This document shows, in pieces, positions 1 to 11,381 of a DNA stretch of 64,000 bases. Each line of letters begins with the position of its first letter. The stretch's first letter is position 1. The notes under the pieces were generated by a model. The model was not told the DNA's origin and searched no databases. It saw only the letters and a list, made by a program, of their open reading frames with translations. This DNA comes from Adineta ricciae (lineage: Eukaryota; Rotifera; Eurotatoria; Adinetida; Adinetidae), in NCBI GenBank assembly GCA_905250025.1, contig CAJNOJ010000405.1, positions 16,976-80,975 on the forward strand, written 5' to 3'. The position numbers were made by a program, and so were the translations under genes.

Positions 1-437
1 AAAGGTGAATTAACAAGATTGGGACAGCATGCATAGCAAGAAAAGACTGAGAGTGCGTCAGCTACTCGTTCAGCCATAGAATCGTATACTTGACACATAG
101 ATGATGATGATGCAGGCATGCATCGTGGACATATTTGTTTCAAGCATATAACCATTTCGGAATTACATTGTTGACGTGTAAACAGGCACGAACTGAAACA
201 CATGCGATGAAGGCAAACACATTCTTTATACTGTTGTGAGTAGCATCGAAGTGCGGCGAATGAACGGCCATGTCGTTCCCAGAAGGCGCATGTTCCACTA
301 GCACATGAATTTTTGCTTCGAACCGAACGCAAATATGCGTACGCAGATTGAGGTTTTCGTGCTTTACTTGTTTGTGCTGGAGCGCAGTTAACCACGGCAA
401 TGAACAGAGCCAAGCAAATAACTAGACTAACGTGCAT
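1..437 (-). CDS. Secreted Cys-rich protein, group XII phospholipase A2-like (partial)
   Basis: The frame is open from ATG at 437 to the window edge, at least 145 residues with no stop. Residues 1-18 form a signal peptide ending VVNC/APAQ. The mature part has about 18 cysteines. The block CVCLHRMCFSSC (residues 73-84), followed by C91, EMVICLKQIC (94-103), C106, C115 and C134, follows the spacing of the metazoan group XII secreted PLA2 core. That core normally reads CC..HD.C; here His77 is kept but the next residue is Arg instead of the catalytic Asp, so hydrolytic activity is doubtful. A TATAAA box lies 80 bp upstream. The family call rests on pattern reading only; another Cys-rich secreted family is possible. 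The C-terminus lies outside the window. Confidence 0.5.
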   Translation of the reverse strand, partial: MHVSLVICLALFIAVVNCAPAQTSKARKPQSAYAYLRSVRSKNSCASGTCAFWERHGRSFAALRCYSQQYKECVCLHRMCFSSCLFTRQQCNSEMVICLKQICPRCMPASSSSMCQVYDSMAERVADALSVFSCYACCPNLVNSP

Positions 438-516
438 GTTTTCCGAGTCTCTCGAAAGTACTACAATAAACACTGATCAAATACAATATGTCGAATAGTT
501 GTGGTCACACGCTTGG

Positions 517-522
517 TTTATA
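517..522 (-). promoter_or_regulatory. TATA box of the PLA2-like gene
   Basis: The minus strand reads TATAAA here, 80 bp upstream of the ATG at 437. The spacing fits a short 5'UTR, and no splice acceptor lies next to this start codon. Confidence 0.5.
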
Positions 523-529
523 TGCTGAT

Positions 530-1630
530 CGTTCGTCTCTCTCTCTTTCCCGATCTTATTGGGATTAATTCTGTACGTGAGAAAGCGCCGTTTTCAGAAG
601 AACTTTCTTGGGCGTAAGAACAAGTATTTGGTGAAGTCATACCTTTGACTTTTCGATAGTCTATTCGAGAAAGAATGTTTATCCCACACAATTTAAAGTG
701 TTCAACAAATAATATGTGACATTTAACATTTAAAGACCTTCGTAGTTTTAAACTTTTTCACATTTGCGTCTCAGTTCACTTAGAAGAACATAACGTACGT
801 GATCGAAACGTGTTTTTCAGTAAAAAGGTTAACAATCAAATGTTTGCATTCTTATGACTGCTCTACAATACTAAGAATGAAAAAAACAAGAACGGAGGCG
901 AACATCTAAGTCAAAAGCAAAGAACAAGTACGACAAGTCTCATCTATTAGAAAGTTCGAAGACGTCGGTCATACGATTTTGTTTCGATCACATTCACCTC
1001 GAGTAAAAAAGAACCGTTTTGATGTGCATAAGCTCCTATCTGAAGAACTAATTCCTTTCAACTATCAAAATAAACTTTCAGTGCCATACGTCATCACTTG
1101 CGTGCCGTCTAACGTAAATCAACAAAACATTTTCCAAAAGACATCAGAATAACTAATCACCATTCATTTTTGCATTTCTCGTGAATTAATCATAGACTAC
1201 GAATGGTTATGAATCGCTGATTCTCATCTTTCGATAAATCCTAATTGTTCTATCATATAGTTAATTTAGTCGAACTAAAGACTTTACACGTGATAAAGTA
1301 GCCCAATATGTATTAGCAGCAGTTTTGTATGTTTTGTTTTATTGGCAACGAGTGTATATAGGAGAATATATTCGAAGACGTTGCAACTGTTTCAATCGTC
1401 GTTAAAATTTAATTGACATTAAGATATAGTGCACTTACGACATAGAGCACAATCAGATGGAATGTCAAATAAATATTTCTGTGCTTTTATCAATCGATAG
1501 AAAATCATTACCGAAATTGATTATTTATTTTTGCTGACGTCTTACAAATCTGAGTATTTATTGCCGACTGCTCAGTAGGATACGTTTATATTCGCCTCCG
1601 TACTCAATATTGAACACTTTTCTAGCCATC
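530..1630. other. Intergenic spacer
   Basis: AT-rich sequence with stops in all frames and no RNA gene that I recognise. It separates two divergently transcribed genes and should hold both promoters. Tracts such as a TATATA run near 1354 and TTTATATT near 1585 are possible core-promoter elements, but none is decisive. Confidence 0.5.
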
Positions 1631-1633
1631 ATC

Positions 1634-2011
1634 ATGCGTTACCTTCAACAAATAGTCATCGTTGCCGTACTTATGCAAGTAAGTCAAATATCAACTTGTA
1701 ATCTTTGTCGATAGCTCGGATTTTACTCTCATTGCATTTAGTTACTGGTATCAACTTGGGCGCGAACTCGATTCGTACGTGAACCATCATTAGTAGCATC
1801 TTCCCTGTGGAACGAAATTGAAGAAATCGATAACAACGAAAGCGGCAGTGATCATGGTGTAGTTGATAGATCCACTTTTTGGCCCTCGAAAGCGAAAAAA
1901 GCATATCATTACGGTATGGAAGAAAGACGGAAGAAATATCTCGGCGAGCCCGTCAATTTCCAAGGTGGACACAGTCTTCAAGGTCTTTGGGCAATGCCTG
2001 GACGACGTTAA
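1634..2011 (+). CDS. Candidate amidated neuropeptide precursor
   Basis: Two exons (1634-1678 and 1742-2011; 63-bp GT-AG intron, phase 0) encode 104 residues. The N-terminus MRYLQQIVIVAVLMQLLVSTWA is a typical signal peptide. The remainder has few cysteines and several dibasic sites: KK within SKAKKAY, then RRKK, and a terminal GRR. Cleavage at RRKK and at the C-terminal RR would release a peptide starting YLGEP and ending GLWAMP, with the Gly before RR acting as amide donor. This layout (signal peptide, acidic spacer, dibasic site, peptide-Gly-Arg-Arg-stop) is characteristic of neuropeptide precursors. I cannot place the peptide in a known family. AATAAA signals follow at about 2029 and 2074. 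Confidence 0.6.
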
Positions 2012-2322
2012 ACTAGAAGACGCTTCATAATAAACAGATTCTGTGCCCCTACATATACACTTATATAATATTCAATAAAAATCCTAAAATATGATCTCAT
2101 ACTTTCTTAACTGTACGTAGAACTGGCTTGATCGTTCTCACGACGAGACACTAACGTGGATAGTAACGCTTGCTATTCATAGGTATTTCATGCTGTACCA
2201 ATCACAATCTTCCAGATGATTTTTCAACAGAACTTTGCCATATTTCGTGATACAAGATAAAACTATCAGTGTAGGTTGTCGTTAAGAATAATCTCATTTG
2301 ATCTTTCTCTTCTGCTGGTAAG

Positions 2323-3957
2323 ATGAAGCGGACAACAATGTCTTCGCCAGTCATAGATCGTTTTGATCTATTCACGATCGTGTTTAATATCATTATTTCG
2401 ATTATTGGTGGTATCGTGGTTAACCGATTAATACCAATGTTGAAGGAGAAATTCATCAAAGCACAATTATGGGGTTATGATTTGAATAAACGAAATTCCA
2501 AAGAGATCAAAGTGTAAGACTGTTCTTCAAACAAATGGAAATTTTATTGTTTATCTTTAAGGGCTGAATCTCAAGGTGTGATTGTAGCCGGTATCTTTCT
2601 CGTATTGATGTTTATCATGATTGCTATCGTTTTCTCTGAACATCTACATCCTGAAAGTGATTTTCCAAACCATAAAGTAACGTATCAATAATTATCCCAG
2701 ATGAAAAGCTCATTGGTTTCTTTGTTTAGTTCGTGGAATATTTAGCTGCCCTACTCTCCATTTGCTGCATGGTTTTACTCGGTTTTGCTGACGACGTCAT
2801 TGACATACGTTGGAATGTGAAATTATGGTTACCAATGATTGCTTCTCTGCCGCTTCTACTCGTTTATTTTGCTAACTATCACTCAACAACGATTATTTTG
2901 CCCAAACCAGTAAGACCATATTTCGGTCAACAATGGAATCTTGGTAAATGAGAAACATCTCTATGAAACGATCAATGTACCTATCTTTACTAATATAGGT
3001 ATTCTATATTATGTTTACATGAGCATGGTTGCAATATTTTGCACGCATGCAATCAACATCCTAGCCGGTGTGAATGGACTCGAAGTTGGCCAATCTGTTA
3101 TCATAGCGGGTTCAGTATTGATTTTTAACCTGATTGAATTACAAGGTACAACTATTGATTAGATGTAAAGCAGAAAGAGAGACAAACTATTTCGTATTAG
3201 GTATATGTGCCGAAGAGCATCTCTTTTCGTTGTACTTCATGATTCCGTTAATTGCTTGTTCAATACCACTTCTCATTCGAAATTGGTTCGTCCACTTCCG
3301 TTGTCCTCTTCTTCTATAGTATTCTTATTGTATGTTGTTAGGTGTCCAGCCGAAGTGTTTGTGGGTGATACATACTGTTATTTCGCTGGAATGACATTCG
3401 CTGTCATCGGAATTCTTGGTCATTTTAGCAAGACTATGTTACTCTTTTTCATCCCACAAATTATCAACTTTCTTCTGTCCGTACCGCAACTATTCAAATT
3501 CATTCCATGTCCTCGGCACCGATTACCAAAGTATGATGTCAAGTCTTGATTTGCATGTTCTATTTCATACGTGTTTACGGTTCTAGATTAGATCCTGCGT
3601 TAAACAAACTGAATCCATCTGATGTCGAGTTCAAAAAGAAAGACTTGAAACCACTTGGCTGGTTGATGCTACGATTCTTTTCTTTAACCAAGTTCATTCG
3701 GTATCGTGAATATCAGAATAATGATAATGAAACCATGATCAACACCACGAACTTTACCATTATTAACTCGGTTCTTTGTTGGTTCGGACCATTGCATGAA
3801 GAGAAACTCAGTCGAATCTTAATGCTAATACAGGTGAGAACAAAAGCTCTTTCAAGATCATTTGTAACAATCATTTGTCTACTTTCAGCTTGTTTTCGGC
3901 AGTTTGCTAACATTCTTTGTTCGTTACTATTTGGTGAGATTTTTTTATGATTCCTAA
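2323..3957 (+). CDS. DPAGT1: UDP-GlcNAc--dolichyl-phosphate GlcNAc-1-phosphotransferase
   Basis: Eight exons (2323-2513, 2562-2676, 2730-2943, 2999-3145, 3201-3285, 3342-3530, 3587-3833, 3889-3957) join in frame into a 418-residue multipass ER membrane protein; the human enzyme has 408. It catalyses the first committed step of N-glycan assembly, transferring GlcNAc-1-P from UDP-GlcNAc to dolichyl phosphate. Diagnostic blocks are [54 protein letters not shown] and CPRHRLP, and the C-terminus ends LVRFFYDS as in animal orthologues. The acceptor-like AG at 2321-2322 directly abuts the ATG. The stop lies 80 bp from that of the convergent zinc finger gene. Confidence 0.95.
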
Positions 3958-4037
3958 AGTACCATGATTTCTTATGGCTTCAACTGACAAATATAAACAT
4001 TCGATTATCTATTATCTTCGAATGATTTTATTTTGTT

Positions 4038-4952
4038 TCAAGAATGAAGAGAAACTCGGTCTTTTGATCTTCGACAATAGTGTATACAATTAGGAATGTA
4101 CGGTTTCGTGCACCAAGGACAATAGGCTAAACCAATGGTTGGAAGTTCTTTTTCTAATGTTAACAGAGTGAATGCTTGGGAGGAAAGTTTTTCCTTCGGT
4201 AAATCTTGATTGATGTGAGGCTTGGAATTAGCGGGAATGGTTTTCGATAGTGTTGAGACAGGTCGATTCGAACCGAACTTAATTCGTCGATCGAGTTTAC
4301 ATCGAGCGAGAAGAACGGCGTCAGACGGCGGTTGTTGGATTTGGTTGATTTTTCGTGCGCAAAATGCGATGTGACGATCGTACGCTTTTTCACAAAAAGT
4401 TCGTTTACATGTGGGACAACCTATGAGAATCTTCAAGTAATTCAATTCGTTCTAGAACAAAATTTCTATTTACGTACAGAAATTATCGATTACAGGTGGA
4501 ACGAGTGTGTTGGAATGGCGGTCACGTTTTGTACTACGTGTTTGAGATGGTCGGACGGTGATATCGTTTGTTTTAGTAGTATTGCTAGACGATATTTTGC
4601 ATACAGGTATAATTTGATCACCAGCTTTCACTGAACGATATCGTGTCATATCAAATATTTGAATATTTCGTTGTTTTGCCAAGTTCTTCGGACAAACATT
4701 TGGATGTTTCTTGTAAACTTCGGGACGCATGCGTCTCAAACATGCTGAGCATTGTATTAATTCTTGTACAAAATTCTCACTTCCATCGCCATCGTCATCC
4801 ATCGAGTCGACAATCTTCTGCGTTCTGTTGAATGCGTTCATACTGTATTTTGTTGCACAATATATATGTACATACTGTTCGTTAACATGGAGATATTTAT
4901 CGAGGCAAGTTGATAAATGCAGATAGTTTCTGTGTACCTTTCGTTCTTTCAA
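4038..4952 (-). CDS. ZC2HC1-type zinc finger protein
   Basis: Two exons on the minus strand: 4952 (or 4841) to 4494, and 4430 to 4038, with a 63-bp intron in phase 0. The protein has two C2HC modules, IQCSACLRRM..YKKHPNVC in exon 1 and GCPTCKRTF..DRHIAFC in exon 2, separated by a low-complexity linker containing the FDMTRYRS segment typical of ZC2HC1 proteins. A third Cys-rich motif (YCPWCTKPY...HYC) closes the protein. The first residues of the longest frame look non-coding, so the start may be Met38 (ATG at 4841) or Met51 (4802, before an acidic DDDGDG stretch). The molecular role of the family is poorly known. Confidence 0.75.
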
Positions 4953-4958
4953 TCTGTC

Positions 4959-5692
4959 ATGTCTGCCTCAAGTATTCAACCGTATATATATATATATATT
5001 CGTACACTTGAGTCATGTAAACAATCTTGAACAAAGAATACCTAGAAGATTTGTTCACCTTTAATCGATTCAAATTCGTTGGCGCATAGAAATCTGAAAG
5101 TAATATGATGAGATGTCAAAATGAATTCATCCGTTTGTCTACACAAATCTAGAAAGCACTTGAACAACTCATCGTGTTATCTGAAGAAGTTGAAGAATAC
5201 GGCAATCAAGCTTTCAACAAAGTTCAGGCATGAGCGCAATCACGCCGATCGTCGGATATCTAAATTCATTTTTCGTCCACATTAGTCATTTTTCTATAGT
5301 GACTAGTCTGAGCACATTGAATAGGCAAAACTAATGCTATTTAGCAGCACGTACATCTGCTCGACACTACTCAGTCGTCAAAGCATATTCAGTGCGATCA
5401 CAGTAAGTGCGTGCGTAAGACATCTGTTTATATTCGCAGGAGAACTTAAATATGAACGTGCGCTCTTTGATGTTGTACTGCACTTCAATCGTCATGAAAC
5501 TTGAGTAGTCTCTGTGTGTAATTGTTTCCTTGTTCAATAGAGGTCGCTGAAGAAAGATCATACGATAGTTTCCATTGGTGTATTGCATTCTATTGCTTTG
5601 TGTCTGTATTTTGACCCGGCCGGTCAATCAATCAGTCGACCGTCGTGAAACGAGGATAACTTCACATTGTTGTATTGTATGTTGTAGATTCA
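4959..5692. other. Spacer with (TA)n and a possible terminal exon
   Basis: Contains a (TA)n microsatellite at 4983-4999. An 81-bp segment (5153-5233) after a TCTAG acceptor reads as 26 coding-like, Glu-rich residues (LEQLIVLSEEVEEYGNQAF) ending at TGA. No upstream exon in a matching phase could be fixed, so it is not called a gene. The rest shows nothing recognisable apart from the 5' region of WEE1. Confidence 0.3.
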
Positions 5693-5698
5693 TTACAA

Positions 5699-7539
5699 AT
5701 GCCATTTCTTCCAAGTCCAATACCTGCACCTATCTTCGATTCTGATGAGTCCGACACAGGCAGCCAACAGTCAAATGACAGTGGCAGTTATTTATCGTCG
5801 CAATTCACTCAACACACTCGACTATCATTCTCCCCAAAATTCATTCTCAATAATCAACGTTTATCCTTGCATCTCGATGATTCATTAAATAGTCAAGACG
5901 AGTCCATTAATCTCGAATCAACGTTGTCGGACTTTCCTCTTTCGACAAATAAGAAACGTAAACGAAGCTATGACAAGTCCAACGATATTCCACTTCAAAC
6001 ACCAAATCAATCGCCATATACTCGCCGCAAAAATCTCGACTATGTTCAAGAAACGACATTTCAATCACCAAAAATTCAACGTCGCAGCCGTCACAACGAT
6101 GAATCTCTTCATCAACCAACAGCAACCATTCCTGATCTTATTAATATGAATCCATTTGCTAAACATCGCTATAACACTCGTCTAGTTGCTAAACGTCAAT
6201 CGCTCCTTTCATTGTCAATTCAACGCTTCGAACAAGAATTTCACCATGAATCATTTCTTGGTTACGGAGAATTTTCACACGTTTATCTATGCACAAATCG
6301 ACTCGACGGCTTAAACTACGCGATTAAATCATCGAAACAGCCAATTCTTGGTACCAGTTACGAACAATTGGCTTGGCGAGAAATTTGTGCTTACGCCATG
6401 TTGACAACTCATGAAAACTTAGTTCGGTATTATTCGGCATGGATTGAATTAGACGGGAGATTCTTTGTTCAATTAGAATACTGCAATGGTGGTTCTCTGG
6501 AAGATGTTATCGAAAAACATCAACAAACCAAAAGCAATTTTAACGAATCACAACTGAAGATCATACTCCATCAAATTAGCGATGTCCTGACATTTATTCA
6601 TAGCAAAGATTTAGCACATCTGGATATCAAACCGGCAAATATTATGATATGTCAGTATTCGGAGGATGACATACGCTATAAACTGACCGATTTGGGACAT
6701 GTGAGTCAAATCAGTTCGCATTTAACAGATGAAGATGGTGATAGTCGATATTTGGCACTGGAAATTCTTCAAAAATCTCGTACGAAAAAGATCCAACTGG
6801 ATAAATGTGACATATTCTCACTAGGTTTAACCTTATATGTCTGTGCGACGAATGTAAATTTACCACGACAAGGAAATGAGTGGCAACAAGTTCGTTTGAA
6901 TATTTCGCAATATTTACACCGAATCAATTACTGTTCGAAACAATTTAATGATCTCTTATTCGATCGCATGTGTAACATTGATCCGAATCAACGTCCATCA
7001 GCATACGAAGTAAGAAAATAATTAAATTTCTAATTATTTCTGACAACCACTCTATCACTGTTGCTTCTTTAGTTGTTACTCGATTCGACAGTTCATCCAC
7101 CGGAGCCTACAGGTCGTGAAACTCTTCGGTATGTTTGAAGTCATACGAGAAAAAAATGAAGAGTACTGTCATTGTTCGTTTTAGGCATAGTTTAAAACAA
7201 GAACGCGAGAAAAATATCGTATTAAATAGAAAGTTACTTGACCATTACCTTTTAACAAATGCAATCGATTTACAAATTTTACCGACAGATTTTAATAATA
7301 GTAATTTTCCATCTCAACAAGCTTTTCTTTCTCCAAATCAATCGCTTCTTGTTCCGCAACAACAAAATATGTCGACTCCGAATGACCATTCGCGCGTCTT
7401 AATCATCCATTCACCCAAAACCCCGATTTGCTGTGCGAATCTCAATCAAACCACCACATCGCCCAGTTCACTTGCTTTGAAACAACAACTTAAACTAGCC
7501 GGTTCGAATATACATCGTCATTATTCCAGTATTATTTAA
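5699..7539 (+). CDS. WEE1: Wee1-type inhibitory cell-cycle kinase
   Basis: Three exons (5699-7009, 7073-7128, 7185-7539) give 573 residues. The N-terminal ~180 residues are Ser-rich and disordered. The kinase domain starts near GYGEFSHVYLC with AIK as the ATP-binding Lys. The catalytic loop reads HLDIKPANIM and the Mg loop DLGHVS, both Wee1 hallmarks replacing HRD and DFG; EDGDSRYLALEIL is the Wee1 activation segment. The C-terminal extension (KQEREKNIVLNRKLLDHYL) matches the Wee1 tail helix. The family phosphorylates the inhibitory Tyr of CDK1 in the nucleus. I chose ATG 5699 because an acceptor-like GTTGTAG ends at 5687. Exons 2-3 recur in the second copy of the duplicated block. Confidence 0.93.
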
Positions 7540-8068
7540 AGAAAAATCCAGTTTAGCCATAAAACTTCCAAACAAAAAAAAAAGTACGAATGCTCGTTGA
7601 AATAGTAAAAGAGTTCTACCTAGAGTCATTTTTCCTGTAAATATTTGATTTATTCAAAAATCATTGAGTAAATATCTTTGATACTATTGTATTTTTCTAT
7701 TTTCTTGTTTTTCATTGTGTAGGTTAAAACATATCTATTCGATATTTTTCTACTCTCGCCATTCCTAGTCGCGATTGTTAGTAGATATATGTTCATGTAT
7801 GAGGATGTTCAGTTTTGTATTTTTCTCGCATTTCCTTCTTTCCAAAAGTTAAGATATGATAGTAATAATGATAATATAAAGCAAAATAACTACTATGATT
7901 GTGTTTTTTTTTAATTTTGAAAAAGTGTAGACGGTAAAACTGTAAATGGAAATGTCAATTATGTTGTTTTTTCTTCATATCGCGGTATAATTCATTATCT
8001 TTTACTAATTTGAGTCTAGTGAAATCGAATGATACTTCTTATTTCTAGATCAACGAACAAATACGAAA
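7540..8068. other. Spacer between WEE1 and the acyltransferase
   Basis: AT-rich, without coding signals. It presumably holds the WEE1 3'UTR. It ends with a TTTCTAG acceptor (8042-8048) 20 nt before the next ATG. The second copy at 14368-14898 has the same acceptor. Confidence 0.5.
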
Positions 8069-8964
8069 ATGACAATTTGTAATCTCTGTCCGATTAGTTT
8101 GATAGCCATTTTCGTGTTCATCTATATTCTCGTGCAATATGTTCTTAATGAAAAACAGATCTATATGCTCAAGTACGGTCTGTATACGGGTTTCGTCATG
8201 CTGTTGTCCGTCATTATTATCCCTGTGTTTCTGATTCGGCCGCGCAATGCGCTTAATATTCGTATTGCTTCGTTGATTCTCAATCCTGTTTTCACTCTAT
8301 TTGGCACGAAGTATCGATTGGAGAACGCAACAGTTTTGGATAAAGAAGGACCGTGTGTAATTGTTGCTAATCATCAATCTTCGATAGATTTCATAGGTAT
8401 GATGAGACTTTGGCCGGAGCATATACGTTATTGTACAATTCTGGCGAAAAAAGAGTTATTCTATGCATTCCCGTTCGGTTTAACGGCATGGTTAGCAGGT
8501 TTAGAATATGTGGATCGGAAGAATCGCGAACGATCAAGTGAAACGATGCGTCATGTCACAAAAAAGGTCCAAGAGAAATCATTGCGGTTATGGGTTTTTC
8601 CCGAAGGTAATCGCTAGATGATTAAAAGTGTGAACATAGCCTACTTTTTCATATAGGAACACGGAATATGACGGAGACGTTTCTCCCATTCAAATTCGGC
8701 GCTTTTCGTTTGGCTATTGATGCTCAAGTTCCAATTGTTCCCGTCGTGTTTTCGTCATATAAATCAATCTACAATGCTGACAAAACCAGTCATAGTTATT
8801 TCTGGCGTCCCGGATGTGTTACGATTAAATGTCTCGAACCCATCGAGACAAAAGGCATGACTATCGAAAAAGATCTGGCGCGCTTAACCGAAATGACACG
8901 ACAACGAATGATAAAAGCATATCAAACCATTAAAACGGTTACAAATGACAAAAAAGACGAATAA
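8069..8964 (+). CDS. AGPAT: 1-acyl-sn-glycerol-3-phosphate acyltransferase, copy 1
   Basis: Two exons (8069-8606 and 8657-8964) encode 281 residues, the length of animal AGPAT1/2. Two or three N-terminal hydrophobic segments precede the acyltransferase block NHQSSID (His102, Asp107), the catalytic HX4D motif. Block III is FPEGTR, restored exactly by removing the 50-bp intron that splits Gly-Thr; block IV is VPIVPVVFSS. The enzyme makes phosphatidic acid from lysophosphatidic acid in the ER. A polypyrimidine-AG lies 20 nt before the ATG. Confidence 0.93.
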
Positions 8965-9215
8965 AAGTTAACAGATAAACAAATCTAGTGAGCCGAGAAA
9001 CAGTTTTTACGTACCCTTTTTGATCCTCGAGAGTCGATTGAACATGCAATAGTCTTCTTCCTTTTATTTTCGTTGTGCGTCTATATGTTTTCCCGTGATT
9101 TATCCAATGTATCTGAGTGTGTTGAAGTGCATCTGTTTTATGTGCATTTCATTAATGATAATAAATAAAATAAATAATTGTAATAATGAAACAATGGAAA
9201 AACTATTTTGAAGTT

Positions 9216-10282
9216 ATGTTTAGTGGAATGAAGAGGAATCAACAGAGCTGTACAAATACGTAATACTTTTTGAAAATTATTTGTTCTGAATAAAATTCTT
9301 TTCCTTATCGAATAGACCTATTTCATCGTCGATTATCAAAGATGTTTGCGATGACAGTTTGTTGAATGGAATATGTGAGAACAATAACTGTGATCAATTG
9401 CATTTGACAGAATCAATTCAACTCACCGATGGTCATTTTCACGATCGCTTATTGGACGAAGCTTGGTCCTGTACGATTGAATCAATTGAAAATATCGAAC
9501 AATTCATCGGGATAACAAATGTTCACAAACCATTCATGTGGGATGAGACATTCTCCGTCATTCCTGAAACTCTCAAATCGAAAGTACCTGTTCAGTGATA
9601 AATTGCGAACAGAAAAGAAAAGACTTGTTCTTTTCAGATTCGACTTTATGAAACATACGGTATTCATCCTCGCTATCTGGGAACTCAACCACTCAATGAT
9701 TTACTTAGTCTTCGACATCTTATTCAAACACGTCCCATGGTCGCCGTTGGTGAATGTGGCCTCGATTTCCTTAACGCTGAACAATTATCGTTACAGATGG
9801 AAATGTTCGCCTCACAAATCAAATTGGCAAATGAATTTCATTTACCATTAGTTGTTCATTGTCGTCAAATGGATCAAGAATTGTTTGATATTCTGAAACG
9901 AACTGTGTTGGATGGCTCAATGAAAATCCAATGGCATTGTTGCCATTCAAGGGGTACATCGATCTATCGAGAATTTCTCGGTTATTTTCCATCAAGTATC
10001 TTAAGTATCGGTGGTATGTGTTGTCGTACGAGTGAAAGCATCCTGCACGACTTCATACGCGAATTGAATGAAACAGGGAATCAACGAAGATTTGTTTTGG
10101 AAACGGATTCACCTTATTTGAAATCATCTTCTGTATTAATCAACAAAGAGGATAACTGTCCGATGTTAGGCATATTAGCAGTTAGTGCTTATATAACAAA
10201 GTATGTCCTTAAAAATGATCAATGGACAAGTCTCTTGAAAAGAAATACAGATGTTCTTCAACAATTTTTTAATTTAAAATGA
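9216..10282 (+). CDS. TatD-family metal-dependent deoxyribonuclease, copy 1
   Basis: Three exons (9216-9259, 9316-9583, 9638-10282) encode 318 residues. Motifs in order: DGHFHD (metal-binding HxH), GIHP, GECGLDF (catalytic Glu), VVHCR, WHCCHS, and ETDSPYL (metal Asp). The arrangement and the SILSIGGM strand are closest to the TATDN2 branch. TatD enzymes are 3'-5' exonucleases or AP-type nucleases acting in DNA repair and DNA degradation. I chose ATG 9216 because it is the first in-frame Met whose exon splices in frame (phase 2) and is conserved in copy 2. The next gene starts only 44 bp after the stop. Confidence 0.87.
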
Positions 10283-10326
10283 AAGTTGTACTTATTGTTA
10301 TGAACTCAATGAAACCTATTTTCTAG

Positions 10327-11151
10327 ATGTCATCTCACGGCTTGTCTCCGCTAAGACGATTTCGCATAGGCACCGTGAATGTTCATTCATTTCGGAGTCC
10401 GTTTTCTCGAAAAAGTAATGCGAAAGTATTGGCAACAATCCTCGCTCCCTACAATCTCGATGTCCTCGCCGTCGAAGAAATGCGCCATGATGATAATTGG
10501 ACTATCCTTCATGAACAATTGTCATTAAACCATACAGCTGTTGGATTAAGCGGTGGTGTATCGTTCGGGAATGCAATTGCATCGCGTCATCCAATTGCCG
10601 AAGAGCACAATCAAATAACACAAGAACAATACACAGGTGGTACTCGAGCTATGCTTCGTTGTCGTTTTGATGGCGATCATCCGTTTGTTCAAAAGCGGAC
10701 GTTCGCTGTGACACACTTGGATCACTTTGATGAAGATGATCGTTTGTTGCAGTTGAAAGAATTCTCAATGGATAAAGGCGATATTGATATTCTGGTTGGC
10801 GATCTGAATGCGCTTGCAAAAAATGATTATACCGATGAATATTTGAGCGAAGTCGTGCGAGCAAAACGAGAATTGAGTGGATGGGAGCAGCCGAGATTCG
10901 AATTGATTCAATCATTAGTTCAAATCTACGGCTTTCAGGATACGTTCCGACAAATCAATCCACACTTTCAAAATACGAAAGTAGTCACATGTCCATACGG
11001 CACACGAATCGATTATATCCTTCACCGGCCACTATCAAATGATCTGTGGAAACTAACCGAATGTTTCATAGTCGACACACGACGATCTACCGATCACAAC
11101 GCGGTTATCGCGACTTTTGAATGCATGTCACCGATAAATCTTTCTAATTGA
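10327..11151 (+). CDS. Endonuclease/exonuclease/phosphatase-family protein, copy 1
   Basis: A single exon of 274 residues with the EEP fold signature: TVNVHS near the N-terminus (Asn of the active site), the metal Glu in AVEEM, VGDLNAL (Asp/Asn pair), CPYGTRIDYIL, and STDHNAV (catalytic His). EEP members include AP endonucleases, DNase I-like enzymes and inositol phosphatases; the substrate cannot be read from the sequence. The ATG directly follows TTTTCTAG, and the TatD stop is 44 bp upstream, which suggests co-transcription and trans-splicing. There is no signal peptide. Confidence 0.82.
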   Translation: MSSHGLSPLRRFRIGTVNVHSFRSPFSRKSNAKVLATILAPYNLDVLAVEEMRHDDNWTILHEQLSLNHTAVGLSGGVSFGNAIASRHPIAEEHNQITQEQYTGGTRAMLRCRFDGDHPFVQKRTFAVTHLDHFDEDDRLLQLKEFSMDKGDIDILVGDLNALAKNDYTDEYLSEVVRAKRELSGWEQPRFELIQSLVQIYGFQDTFRQINPHFQNTKVVTCPYGTRIDYILHRPLSNDLWKLTECFIVDTRRSTDHNAVIATFECMSPINLSN

Positions 11152-11381
11152 CGTTAAGAATAAACAAATCGTGTATCATGTATATATATATGTAGTAAAG
11201 CTTTTCTCTTCTCATCAACATCGAATTTAGGATAGTTTACTCAAAATGTCAGGAATGCAAAACGGACGTCGACTGACAATCGTCATCTTGTGCTTGTTGA
11301 CGTGTATGTGTACCTTGAAATATTTTTGAATAGTGATGTTGACGACTAGAAGAGAGAAATTTTGTTTGGAAGACAAATTGG

